Source: Buttiauxella ferragutiae (GTDB lineage Bacteria; Pseudomonadota; Gammaproteobacteria; Enterobacterales; Enterobacteriaceae). From it: 64,000 bases of DNA. Below are positions 45,333 to 53,330 of this stretch, piece by piece; positions within the stretch are counted from its first letter, which is position 1, and each line of letters starts with the position of its first letter. The translations under genes were made by a program, and so were the position numbers. Location of the stretch: assembly GCF_001654915.1 (NCBI RefSeq), contig NZ_LXEQ01000031.1, one strand, 5' to 3'. Under the pieces are notes generated by a model, which was not told where the DNA came from, searched no databases, and was given only the letters and a program-made list of their open reading frames with translations.

Positions 45333-45674
45333 ATGTATTTACGACCCGATGAGGTGGCCCGCGTTCTTGAAAAAGCCGGTTTTACCATGGATGTTGTCAC
45401 ACCAAAAACATACGGATATCGCCGTGGTGAAAATTACGTTTATGTGAATCGCGAAGCGCGTATGGGGCGAACTGCGTTGATTATTCACCCAACATTAAAA
45501 GAACGAAGCCAGACACTGGCAGACCCTGCCACGGACGTTAAAACTTGCGATCACTACCAGCATTTTCCACTCTACCTTGCTGGCGAAACTCATCAGCATT
45601 ACGGCATTCCGCACGGTTTTAGTTCACGCATTGCGCTGGAACGTTATTTGTCTGGTTTGTTTGGCGAGCATTAA
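45333..45674 (+). CDS. ygaC: DUF2002-family protein YgaC
   Basis: This is a 113-residue cytoplasmic protein close to E. coli YgaC (114 residues), whose gene is reported to be Fur-controlled. It is well conserved from MYLRPDEVARVLEKAGF to the C-terminal YGIPHGFSSRIALERYL. The function is unknown. GAGGAAAAATT precedes the ATG. It diverges from ygaM. Confidence 0.93.
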   Translation: MYLRPDEVARVLEKAGFTMDVVTPKTYGYRRGENYVYVNREARMGRTALIIHPTLKERSQTLADPATDVKTCDHYQHFPLYLAGETHQHYGIPHGFSSRIALERYLSGLFGEH

Positions 45675-45715
45675 TCGAAACCGGTGTTGTTGCGCGTCAC
45701 GGCGCAACGCTAACC

Positions 45716-46171
45716 TCAAGCCCCAGCTTTTGCATTCCGGTAACCGCTGATGCGGAATAAGCGACGGCAATAATCCAAAAAGTAGCCATACGCGGCACCC
45801 ATAAACATCGACACCACAATGTTAGAGCTGACTGCTGCAGCTATCTGGGTCCAGTCAGCACCGACCGACCACAAAATGGCGACGTAAACCGGTGACTGGA
45901 AAGTCACATAAGCCAGCACATCAGCAAGATTTTTCGCCCAGTTAGCTTTGCTATAACGTTTAGTCAAACGCATGAAAGCATCGCGATATAAACCGTAGGG
46001 CCAGGCAATCAGGATATTCACCGGGATGGCGACCAGCCTTGATGAGAGCGACTGCTCAAAGCTCATGCCGGAGAGAAAAATCTCTATCATCATGTTCACA
46101 ACCGAGCAATACACTACCATCGCAAAAGTATCTGCGACTGCATGACGCAGGCGTGACTCAGGAGAAAACAT
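45716..46171 (-). CDS. alaE: L-alanine exporter AlaE
   Basis: AlaE (YgaW) exports L-alanine to avoid toxic accumulation. The 151 residues contain four hydrophobic segments (about 15-35, 45-60, 80-105, 110-130). In E. coli the next gene is stpA; here it is absent and the following intergenic DNA carries no gene. Confidence 0.93.
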   Translation of the reverse strand: MFSPESRLRHAVADTFAMVVYCSVVNMMIEIFLSGMSFEQSLSSRLVAIPVNILIAWPYGLYRDAFMRLTKRYSKANWAKNLADVLAYVTFQSPVYVAILWSVGADWTQIAAAVSSNIVVSMFMGAAYGYFLDYCRRLFRISGYRNAKAGA

Positions 46172-46550
46172 TCTTCCGGCTCCTAATGAAAATTAGATAT
46201 ATACACTGCCAAGTAGACATGATGGCAGTGCTAATGCATGGCTTATTTTGATTTGACTAGATTATATCGCTAGTTGAAATCGTACAATTAGTGATTAATT
46301 TTTATTTAATCGCGTTTTGTCAATAAAATCCGCTAAATGGAACATAAAAGGCAGGGTTTCATGATTTTGTCGCTTCGTTATTAATTTTCATTTAAAAATC
46401 ATTGGGTTAATTTTTCGTCAGTCGCAGCGGTTTTTCGGGCTATTCAAAGCCTGAATTTTTGTTGTGGGGTTGTTTATATAACGATGAGTGGGGCGGGGTA
46501 ATTATGTGGTTTCAGGCGGGTGAACTGTAGCCCGCCTGATCATAGCGGCA
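46172..46550. other. Gene-free AT-rich region upstream of alaE
   Basis: This 379-bp stretch has no credible ORF. It contains a CACTGCC / GGCAGTG inverted repeat at 46204-46230 and a GC-rich hairpin CAGGCGGG / CCCGCCTG at 46513-46538, which may be the terminator of the YodC-like gene. It occupies the place of stpA in E. coli. Confidence 0.5.
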
Positions 46551-46730
46551 TTAGCAAACGCCAAAATCGTCGTCTTCTTTATACAAAACCACGTCTTCTG
46601 CTTTTAGCGTGACCTTTTCGCCGCTCAAAATATTCCTCGGGGTACAGAACAAAGTATCGCCCTGAACATCCAGCACTTCATACTTCGGGCCACCTTTCTT
46701 GGGTTGCACCAAATCGCCTGCCTTGAACAT
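46551..46730 (-). CDS. YodC family protein (DUF2158)
   Basis: This is a 59-residue protein with the KAGDLVQPKKGGPKYEV core of the YodC/DUF2158 family. These are short stand-alone beta-barrel proteins of unknown function. The ATG at 46730 with GAGG eight bases upstream is chosen over an earlier in-frame codon. Confidence 0.85.
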   Translation of the reverse strand: MFKAGDLVQPKKGGPKYEVLDVQGDTLFCTPRNILSGEKVTLKAEDVVLYKEDDDFGVC

Positions 46731-46765
46731 AATTAACCTCATTCAATTGAGAGAAATGAATTACG

Positions 46766-46892
46766 TATACCCGTCATCCTTCAAGCTGCAGGGGTGTTGG
46801 CTGCACTCACTTACCCAAATCACTTACTCAAGTAAGCTCATCGGGATAAGCTCCCTGGCCGCCTGGCTGCAACTCGAATGCTAACGGGTATA
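46766..46892. repeat. ERIC element (127 bp)
   Basis: The element begins TATACCCGT and ends ACGGGTATA, exactly the 127-bp length of a complete ERIC. It contains the ERIC core CACTTACTCAAGTAAGCTC. It lies between the YodC-like gene and ygaP and is not translated. Confidence 0.9.
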
Positions 46893-46939
46893 TACCGTTA
46901 ACCATAGCCCAAAATAACGGGACAAAAAGCCGAACTCAC

Positions 46940-47464
46940 TCAGTGCTTATTCCAGGGCATTACTGCCAGCAAGCGTGCCATGCCGCAAAAACCGCTGATA
47001 CCCGCAAACAGCAAACCCGCACCGACAAACCCCGATAGTAAATAGAACCCTGGGTGAACAACAAACCCCAGAATCACACCCGCAAGAACCAGGCTTCCGG
47101 CGGCAATTTGCACCTGGCGCATTAACGGCAACGGCTGTGATTTATCTTCGAGAATTTGCTGGCCATCTTTCTTCCAGGCCGTTAATCCCCCTTCCAGCAG
47201 CAGCACTTTTGCGGGGGCCACGGCATCAACCAGTTTCTGGGCATTTTGCGTGGTGCGCATGCCGGACTGGCAATAAAAAATTACCGTATCGAAAGGGTCA
47301 AACGGGCCAAGTCTATCGCCATTTTCGATGGCAGAAAGCGACAGTAAATGTGCCTCGGCAATATTCTCACGCGCATATTCATCACGCTCGCGGATATCAA
47401 TCAACGCCGCACCTTTGGTGAGCAGCGCTTTGGCATCGCTTGGGGAAATAGTCTGGATAGTCAT
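46940..47464 (-). CDS. ygaP: Membrane-anchored rhodanese YgaP
   Basis: YgaP is a membrane-bound thiosulfate sulfurtransferase. The rhodanese domain (about 1-105) has the active-site FYCQSGMRT loop (Cys near 64). Two membrane helices at about 120-160 end in GISGFCGMARLL. Length 174 equals E. coli YgaP. It follows ygaV by 8 bp and is under its control in E. coli. Confidence 0.95.
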   Translation of the reverse strand: MTIQTISPSDAKALLTKGAALIDIRERDEYARENIAEAHLLSLSAIENGDRLGPFDPFDTVIFYCQSGMRTTQNAQKLVDAVAPAKVLLLEGGLTAWKKDGQQILEDKSQPLPLMRQVQIAAGSLVLAGVILGFVVHPGFYLLSGFVGAGLLFAGISGFCGMARLLAVMPWNKH

Positions 47465-47472
47465 GCTGTTCC

Positions 47473-47775
47473 TCACGGACAATAAATGGCTTTAAGCGTG
47501 CCAATGATCTCCCGAATGGCATCACTTTTAATGAAATAAAGAATGCGCTGCGCCTCGCGGGTACTGTCGATAAGCCCTTCATTGCGCATACGGGCAAGAT
47601 GCTGAGAAGTGGCAGATGGACTTAGCCCAGTCGCCGTAGCCAGCTCGCCTGCTCCGGTGCCGGGGGAATCGAGCAACATGCAGAGGATCAGCAGCCGATT
47701 GGCGTTACTCATTGCTTTGAGTAGCTTTGCGGCATCGCTCGCGCTGGCCTGGAGTTTTAGCAGTTCGGGATTCAT
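47473..47775 (-). CDS. ygaV: ArsR-family sulfide-responsive regulator YgaV
   Basis: YgaV is a 100-residue ArsR/SmtB winged helix repressor. The recognition region is ATGLSPSATSQHLARMRNEGL (about 46-66). In E. coli it represses ygaVP and responds to reactive sulfur through cysteines; here they are Cys31 (ILCML) and the penultimate Cys (IYCP). It is the first gene of the pair. Confidence 0.94.
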   Translation of the reverse strand: MNPELLKLQASASDAAKLLKAMSNANRLLILCMLLDSPGTGAGELATATGLSPSATSQHLARMRNEGLIDSTREAQRILYFIKSDAIREIIGTLKAIYCP

Positions 47776-47854
47776 AGTTTTAGTTTAGTACTTACTTAAT
47801 TAAGCAAATGCTAAACTAAAGGATGGGAAAATGCACGTGATTGTTAGCCATTGA

Positions 47855-48517
47855 TCAGGATGATTGTTGATGCCTGGCCCAGGCCGCCAGTACCGTGCGC
47901 TCGGATAGCTCAAGGTACTCCGCGAGCGTACGGGCGGCTTTTTCATTTTGGTCATCAACCAGCAGCGCAAGGATGTGGGCATTCTTCTCAATATAAGGGG
48001 CATAGAGAATTTCGGGATCGTTAAGATGCCCGAATACTAGCCGGAGTTCTGCGGAGATATTGCGGTACAGGCGCGTCAGGCGCTCGCTGTCGGCCAATTC
48101 GACAATCGCCGTGTGGAACTTCATATTTGCCGTTCCCACCTGCCGCCATTCGCTGGTCTGGCGGTACTCCCGCGCTTCTTGCACAGCGGCTTCCATTTTG
48201 GCAACGGCTGGATGCAGCGGATAGGCATGGGTGAGGGCGTCGCACTCAATCAGCCGACGAATACGGTAAATATCGAGAATTGCCGCCATATCCGGCACTG
48301 CCACACAAACCCCGCGATTAGGCTCGTAACGCAGCAACCCTTCCTGGGTCAGCATGCGGAACACTTCACGCAGCGTATTGCGCGAAATATCCAGTTGTTC
48401 GCTGAGGGCAGCTTCCGAAAGGCGCGCGCCGGACGCGAGTTCGCCAACGATAATCTTTTGGCGGATAGTCTCGGCGATTTTCTCGCTCAGCATTTGAGTG
48501 GCGGCATCTTTCTTCAT
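47855..48517 (-). CDS. GntR-family regulator (FadR/FCD subfamily) of the pxp island
   Basis: This 220-residue repressor has an N-terminal winged helix (about 10-75, LSEAALSEQLDISRNTLREVFRML) and an FCD effector domain (about 85-205, with metal-binding histidines near MKFHTAIV and EKNAHILAL). The ATG at 48517 was chosen over a TTG ten codons earlier. It diverges from the 5-oxoproline utilisation genes. A TTGTTCAACAA palindrome in the shared promoter matches its family's operator. It replaces kipR of the Bacillus ycsFGI-kipIAR operon in position but is unrelated in family. Confidence 0.88.
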   Translation of the reverse strand: MKKDAATQMLSEKIAETIRQKIIVGELASGARLSEAALSEQLDISRNTLREVFRMLTQEGLLRYEPNRGVCVAVPDMAAILDIYRIRRLIECDALTHAYPLHPAVAKMEAAVQEAREYRQTSEWRQVGTANMKFHTAIVELADSERLTRLYRNISAELRLVFGHLNDPEILYAPYIEKNAHILALLVDDQNEKAARTLAEYLELSERTVLAAWARHQQSS

Positions 48518-48607
48518 GTTGTTCTGCGGTAACCTGGTGAGCGGCAATCTTCACATATTAGCCTGGTAGCGGCAAGGCATTGAGACTGCGGGATTATTTC
48601 AATTCCA

Positions 48608-48655
48608 TGCACTATAAAAGCGCATAACTGCATTTCTATGCACTCCACTGGTGCA
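48608..48655 (+). promoter_or_regulatory. Paired NtrC-like enhancer sites
   Basis: TGCACTATAAAAGCGCA (48608-48624) and TGCACTCCACTGGTGCA (48639-48655) each match the NtrC consensus TGCACYAWWWTGGTGCA at 14 of 17 positions. They are 31 bp apart centre to centre, about three helical turns, as in the glnA enhancer. They lie about 190-235 bp before the predicted start of transcription of the pxp operon. Confidence 0.6.
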
Positions 48656-48674
48656 ATCCCTCACTTTCTTCACG

Positions 48675-48711
48675 CCGCCGATCGGGAAAAAGTGATCGGC
48701 GTCGGTTTTTT
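48675..48711 (+). terminator. Terminator-like hairpin within the pxp control region
   Basis: CGCCGATC..GATCGGCG (8-bp stem) is followed by TCGGTTTTTTATC with six T. It lies between the NtrC-like sites and the sigma-54 promoter, so it would not interrupt the main transcript. It may stop a short RNA or incoming transcription. Confidence 0.5.
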
Positions 48712-48760
48712 ATCATCCGGTTTTCGATTCTGTTTGTCTAATTAATCAACACTCACTAGC

Positions 48761-48777
48761 TTATTGTTCAACAATAA
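48761..48777. promoter_or_regulatory. GntR/FadR-type operator
   Basis: TTATTGTTCAACAATAA is a perfect palindrome around one base and contains TTGTTCAACAA (48764-48774), matching the FadR-family operator pattern TNGTNNNACNA. A further inverted pair TTAATCAAC / GTTGATTAA (about 48743-48751 and 48785-48793) surrounds it. It probably binds the divergent GntR-type protein. Confidence 0.6.
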
Positions 48778-48817
48778 TTTAATAGTTGATTAACAATCTC
48801 TGCTTTTACCTCAACGA

Positions 48818-48833
48818 TGGTCTGTTTATTGCT
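48818..48833 (+). promoter_or_regulatory. Sigma-54 promoter of the pxp operon
   Basis: TGGTCTGTTTATTGCT carries the invariant GG (48819-48820) and GC (48831-48832) with the required ten bases between them, and TTGCT fits the -12 box. Transcription should start near 48844, about 30 bp before the NRAMP-like gene. Paired NtrC-like sites lie upstream. Confidence 0.55.
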
Positions 48834-48873
48834 TAACAGACAGGGTCATAATTCTAATAACGGAGAGAGTCAG

Positions 48874-50115
48874 ATGGCAGCGCAAGAACTCGAAAATAAA
48901 TCCTTTGTCCAGAAGCGTCGTTCCTCGCTGCTGGCGGCAATATTCCTGATGGCGACCTCGGCGATTGGCCCTGGTTTTATCACGCAAACGGCGACCTTTA
49001 CCGCCACCATGGGCGCGGCATTTGCCTTTGGTATTCTGGCCTCGATCGTCATCGATTTTGTGGTTCAACAGAATATCTGGCGCGTGGTGACTGTTACGCG
49101 GATGCGCGCCTCTGACGTCGCTAATGAAGCGCTACCTGGCAGTGGTTACTTACTGGCGGTGCTGGTGATATTCGGTGGGCTGGTCTTTAACGTCGGTAAC
49201 ATTGCCGGTGCGGGTCTGGGCCTGAATGCCATGTTTGGTATATCACCAAAATGGGGTGGGCTGCTCAGCGCACTGCTGGCGATCTACATCTTCTCCTCGC
49301 AGCGCGCCAGCAGCGCAATTGACCGCCTGATTATTGTCCTCGGCCTGGTGATGATTGGCCTGACGCTGTATGTCGCGTTTGTCTCTTCCCCGCCGGTCGG
49401 CGAAGCGCTGCGCCAGAGCGTGTTTCCGGACACCATGAACTTCGCCATGATCACCACCATCGTCGGCGGCACCGTGGGCGGATATATCTCGTATGCGGGT
49501 GCGCATCGCCTGTTAGATAAAGGCATGACCGGTGTCGAGAATATTGAAGCGGTTTCTTCGGCGGCGACCAAAGGGATTCTGGTGGTCGGGTTGATGCGTT
49601 ACGTGTTGTTCCTCGCCGTATTGGGCGTAGTCGCCAGCGGCGTAACGTTAGACATTTCCAGCCAGGTGGCGAACCCGGCTTCTCAAGCCTTCCAGCACGC
49701 TGTGGGTAGCTTTGGTGTGCGCATCTTTGGTTTTATCTTCTGGGCAGCGGCACTCACCAGCGTGATTGGCGCGGCTTACACTTCAGTCAGCTTTATGACT
49801 GTTTTTAATAAGAAAATGACTGAACGCCAGCGCAATATCGCGACCATTATATTTATTGCTGTCTCATTAGTGGTGTACGTGTTGCTGGGGACAGCTCCGG
49901 CTGCATTGCTGGTGTTTGCGGGCGGTTTCAACGGGCTTATCTTGCCAATCGGCCTAACGATTTTTGTCTACGTCGGCTGGAAACGTGCTGATTTAATGTC
50001 GGGTTATGTCTACCCGCGCTGGTTGCTGTGGACGGGTCTGGTGACCTGCGTGCTGACCTGGTACATGGGCGCACTCTCCGTTGGCGCTATTTTCGATTTC
50101 CTGAAAGTTGTTTGA
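48874..50115 (+). CDS. NRAMP-superfamily transporter of the 5-oxoproline operon (YcsG type)
   Basis: This membrane protein of 413 residues and about 11 helices is related to NRAMP divalent metal transporters. The metal-binding DPGN of helix 1 is replaced by GPGF (SAIGPGFITQ, about 31-40), and the MPH motif of helix 6 is not visible (GGTVGGYISYAG). The usual Mn/Fe site is therefore missing. It matches YcsG of the Bacillus subtilis ycsFGI-kipIAR operon in neighbourhood. A role in uptake of 5-oxoproline or a related acid is inferred from context. The ATG at 48874 with GGAGAG upstream is used. Confidence 0.8.
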   Translation: MAAQELENKSFVQKRRSSLLAAIFLMATSAIGPGFITQTATFTATMGAAFAFGILASIVIDFVVQQNIWRVVTVTRMRASDVANEALPGSGYLLAVLVIFGGLVFNVGNIAGAGLGLNAMFGISPKWGGLLSALLAIYIFSSQRASSAIDRLIIVLGLVMIGLTLYVAFVSSPPVGEALRQSVFPDTMNFAMITTIVGGTVGGYISYAGAHRLLDKGMTGVENIEAVSSAATKGILVVGLMRYVLFLAVLGVVASGVTLDISSQVANPASQAFQHAVGSFGVRIFGFIFWAAALTSVIGAAYTSVSFMTVFNKKMTERQRNIATIIFIAVSLVVYVLLGTAPAALLVFAGGFNGLILPIGLTIFVYVGWKRADLMSGYVYPRWLLWTGLVTCVLTWYMGALSVGAIFDFLKVV

Positions 50116-50125
50116 GGAAAAGCAG

Positions 50126-50896
50126 ATGTTAAAGACCATTGATCTCAATAGCGATTTAGGCGAAAGCTTCGGGCAGTGGAGCATGGGTGACGACGCCGCC
50201 ATCCTCAAGGTGGTGAGTAGCGCTAACGTCGCCTGTGGTTTCCACGCCGGTTCCCCGGCAGGCATCCTTGAAACGCTGAAAGCGGCAAAAACTCAGGGCG
50301 TAACGGTCGGCGCGCATGTTGCCTATCCGGATTTAGTCGGCTTTGGCCGCCGTAACATGGACATCGCCAGCGACGAACTCACCGCCGACGTGATTTACCA
50401 GATTGGCGCACTGCAAGGGCTGGCACGCGCTGCGGGCACTCAAGTGCGCTACGTCAAACCGCACGGTGCGCTGTACAACACCATTGCTTATCACGAACGC
50501 CAGGCGCTGGCGGTGATCGACGGCATTCTGGCGGTTGACCCGCAGTTGCCGCTGGTTGGGCTGGCGGGTTCTCCGGTGCTGCAACTGGCGCAGCAAAAAG
50601 GGTTGAAAACCATCGCCGAAGCGTTTGCAGACCGTGCTTACCACGCCGACGGCACGCTGGTTTCGCGCCGCGAAGCGGGATCGGTATTGCACGATGCACA
50701 GCTTGTGGCGCAACGAATGCTGCAACTGATTACCGAAGGTGGTGTTGAATCCATTGAAGGGAAATTCACGCCGATTCAGGCCGACTCTATATGTGTGCAT
50801 GGCGACAGCCCAGGCGCGATTGCTATGGCGAGCCAGATCCGCACCTTGCTGGAAGCGCAGGGCATTGCTATCCGCTCGTTTATTCCTCAGGCGTAA
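50126..50896 (+). CDS. pxpA: 5-oxoprolinase subunit PxpA (LamB/YcsF family)
   Basis: PxpA is one of three subunits of the bacterial ATP-dependent 5-oxoprolinase, which opens 5-oxoproline to glutamate. It has 256 residues with the N-terminal motif IDLNSDLGESFG (about 5-16) and the SSANVACGFHAG and KPHGALYN motifs. The ATG at 50126 has GAGG eight bases upstream and lies 10 bp after the transporter stop. Confidence 0.95.
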   Translation: MLKTIDLNSDLGESFGQWSMGDDAAILKVVSSANVACGFHAGSPAGILETLKAAKTQGVTVGAHVAYPDLVGFGRRNMDIASDELTADVIYQIGALQGLARAAGTQVRYVKPHGALYNTIAYHERQALAVIDGILAVDPQLPLVGLAGSPVLQLAQQKGLKTIAEAFADRAYHADGTLVSRREAGSVLHDAQLVAQRMLQLITEGGVESIEGKFTPIQADSICVHGDSPGAIAMASQIRTLLEAQGIAIRSFIPQA

Positions 50897-50908
50897 GGAG
50901 CGGCAGCT

Positions 50909-51721
50909 ATGCAGAATAAGTTAATGAAAGCCAGCCAACAGGCTATTGCCGCCGCACGAGAAGCGCGCCAGGCGATTCGTCACGGTTTTGATAAACCTAC
51001 CGCCGGAATGGCGCCAGGCATGACCCAGGCGAACATGATTTGCCTGCCGCGTGACTGGGCGTTTGATTTCCTGCTCTATGCCCAGCGCAACCCACAAAGC
51101 TGCCCGGTGCTGGATGTGATAGAAGCGGGCGGGCATCAGACCGTGCTGGCGGAAGGTGCCGATTTGCGCACCGACATTCCGCGTTACCGTGTCTGGGAGC
51201 AGGCTAAGCTGGCGGATGAAATCACCGACGCGCGCGCTGTCTGGGAAAAGCACCCTGACCTGGTCACCTTCTTAATTGGTTGCAGCTTTACCTTTGAAAC
51301 GCCACTGCGTGAAGCGGGTATTGAAGTACGCCACATTACCGATAACTGCAACGTGCCGATGTACAAAACTAACCGCCTTTGCCGCCCCGCAGGGCGTTTA
51401 CAGGGCGAACTGGTGGTTTCCATGCGCCCGATCCCGGCAGACAGGGTGGCAGACGCCGTGATGATCAGCGGCCGTTTTCCCGCAGTGCACGGTGCGCCGG
51501 TTCACATCGGCGAGCCGCATCTGTTGGGTATTAGCGATATTTCACGTCCAGATTTTGGTGATGCTGTGCGTATCGAAGCAGGTGAAATCCCGGTGTTCTG
51601 GGCATGCGGCGTGACTCCGCAAGCTGCGGTGATGAAATCGGGAGTGCCATTTGCCCTCAGTCACGCGCCAGGACACATGTTTATTACTGATGTACCGGAT
51701 GCCGCCTGGCAGGGAGCGTGA
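50909..51721 (+). CDS. DUF1445 family protein, D-glutamate cyclase-like (YcsI)
   Basis: This is a 270-residue protein of the DUF1445/YcsI family, also annotated as putative hydro-lyase. A mammalian relative is D-glutamate cyclase, which interconverts D-glutamate and 5-oxo-D-proline. Conserved regions include GCSFTFETPL (about 123-132), TDNCNVPMYKTN and SHAPGHMFITD (about 251-261). Here it sits between pxpA and pxpBC, so a part in the D-isomer or in ring opening is likely but not proven. Confidence 0.85.
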   Translation: MQNKLMKASQQAIAAAREARQAIRHGFDKPTAGMAPGMTQANMICLPRDWAFDFLLYAQRNPQSCPVLDVIEAGGHQTVLAEGADLRTDIPRYRVWEQAKLADEITDARAVWEKHPDLVTFLIGCSFTFETPLREAGIEVRHITDNCNVPMYKTNRLCRPAGRLQGELVVSMRPIPADRVADAVMISGRFPAVHGAPVHIGEPHLLGISDISRPDFGDAVRIEAGEIPVFWACGVTPQAAVMKSGVPFALSHAPGHMFITDVPDAAWQGA

Positions 51722-51722
51722 A

Positions 51723-53330
51723 GTGAGATTTTTAGCCGTTAACTTAAGTAGCTTCCTGGTCGAACTGGATACGCTTGATGAAACACTGGCGTTGTTCGAT
51801 GCGCTCAGCGCCGCGCCGGAAAAGGGGATCGAGGAGATCATTCCGGCAGCTCGAACCTTGTTGATCCGCTATCAGCCGATGCAAACCAGCATGGCGCAAC
51901 TTGCTGGCAAAATCTCGCAGTGTTCTTTGCAGCACAAGGAAGCCCGCCACGGTCAACAGGTGACTATCCCTGTGCACTACAACGGCGAAGATCTTCCCGC
52001 AGTAGCGGAACTGATGGGCATCGCGGTGCAGGAAGTCATCCGCCGCCATCAGGAATCACTGTGGAACGTGGCGTTTACCGGCTTTGCGCCAGGTTTTGCC
52101 TATATGGTGTCTGACACTGGCGGCTGGCAAACACCGCGTCGCAGCACACCTCGCACCCGCATTCCCGCAGGTTCCGTGGCGCTGGCTGGGGAATTTAGCG
52201 GTATCTATCCACAAGCTAGCCCCGGCGGTTGGCAGCTTATCGGCCAGACTGACCTGCAAATGTGGGACTTAACGCGCGCGCAGCCCGCACTGCTGTTGCC
52301 GGGTAGCCAGGTGCAGTTTGTGGATGGCGCCGCAGGTAAGAAAATGGTTTCTCTGCCTGCCGTTGTTGCGCCACAAATTGACCCCGCGAGTGACGCACCA
52401 ACGCTGACCGTGCTGGCGACAGGCCTGCAAACCTTGTGGCAGGACAATGGCCGCAGCGGCAAAGCGGCGCTGGGTTTATCGGAATCCGGCGCGATGGATA
52501 AAACAGCGCTGCACACCGCAAATCGTATTGTTGGCAACCCGAGTGATTCACCTTGCCTCGAAATCACACACGGTGGTTTCCGCGCCCGGGCAAATGGCGA
52601 TGTGGTGATTACCCTGACCGGTGCGCCATGCCCGCTGACCCTGAAAACGGCGGACGGCGAGCGTTATCGCGTGGAAAGTTATTGCCCACTCAATTTAGCC
52701 GCCGGAGATGAAATTCACGTTGGTACGCCAGTTCGCGGGTTACGCAGTTATCTGGCGGTGCGCAGCGGGTTTGTGGTCGAACAAATTCTTGGCAGTGCCG
52801 CACGTGACAGCCTGGCGCAGTTAGGGCCAGCCGTGATTAGCATTGGTGACATTTTACAGACTGGCGCACATCGGCACTGCAACGCCGTTTTGCTGGATGA
52901 ACTTCCACAATCTGCCCTTCCTGCGGTGGGTGAAACAGTGACGCTGGATATTGTCGCAGGCCCGCGCACCGACTGGTTCACCGCCGATGCACTCGCTCGT
53001 TTAACCGCGCAGGACTGGCTGGTCACGCCACAGTCTAACCGCATCGGTTTGCGCCTCGCAGGTGAGCAACAACTGGAGCGCCGTCAGCACCAGGAGCTGC
53101 CGAGTGAAGGCACTTGTAGCGGCTCGATTCAGGTTCCTGCCAGCGGGCAACCGGTGCTGTTTTTGCACGACCACCCCTTGACCGGTGGCTATCCGGTGAT
53201 TGCTGCGGTGGCAGAATATCATCTTGATTTGGCAGGGCAAATTCCGCCCGGTGCTGCCATTCGCTTTAACATTATCCAACCGTTTATCGAAATAACAGGG
53301 AGTAATGCCCGTGACCACCTCGCCGCATAA
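51723..53330 (+). CDS. Fused 5-oxoprolinase subunits PxpB-PxpC
   Basis: PxpB (KipI) and PxpC (KipA) are joined in one 535-residue chain. Residues about 1-215 are the AHS1/PxpB domain (with FAPGFAYM and the RRSTPRTRIPAGSVALAG region). Residues about 235-530 are the AHS2/PxpC domain (GKAALGLSESGAMD, ITHGGFRA, EYHLDLAGQIPPG). In most enterobacteria these are two genes. The start is a GTG at 51723 with GGGAG upstream, one base after the DUF1445 stop. The end overlaps the next gene. Confidence 0.93.
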   Translation: MRFLAVNLSSFLVELDTLDETLALFDALSAAPEKGIEEIIPAARTLLIRYQPMQTSMAQLAGKISQCSLQHKEARHGQQVTIPVHYNGEDLPAVAELMGIAVQEVIRRHQESLWNVAFTGFAPGFAYMVSDTGGWQTPRRSTPRTRIPAGSVALAGEFSGIYPQASPGGWQLIGQTDLQMWDLTRAQPALLLPGSQVQFVDGAAGKKMVSLPAVVAPQIDPASDAPTLTVLATGLQTLWQDNGRSGKAALGLSESGAMDKTALHTANRIVGNPSDSPCLEITHGGFRARANGDVVITLTGAPCPLTLKTADGERYRVESYCPLNLAAGDEIHVGTPVRGLRSYLAVRSGFVVEQILGSAARDSLAQLGPAVISIGDILQTGAHRHCNAVLLDELPQSALPAVGETVTLDIVAGPRTDWFTADALARLTAQDWLVTPQSNRIGLRLAGEQQLERRQHQELPSEGTCSGSIQVPASGQPVLFLHDHPLTGGYPVIAAVAEYHLDLAGQIPPGAAIRFNIIQPFIEITGSNARDHLAA

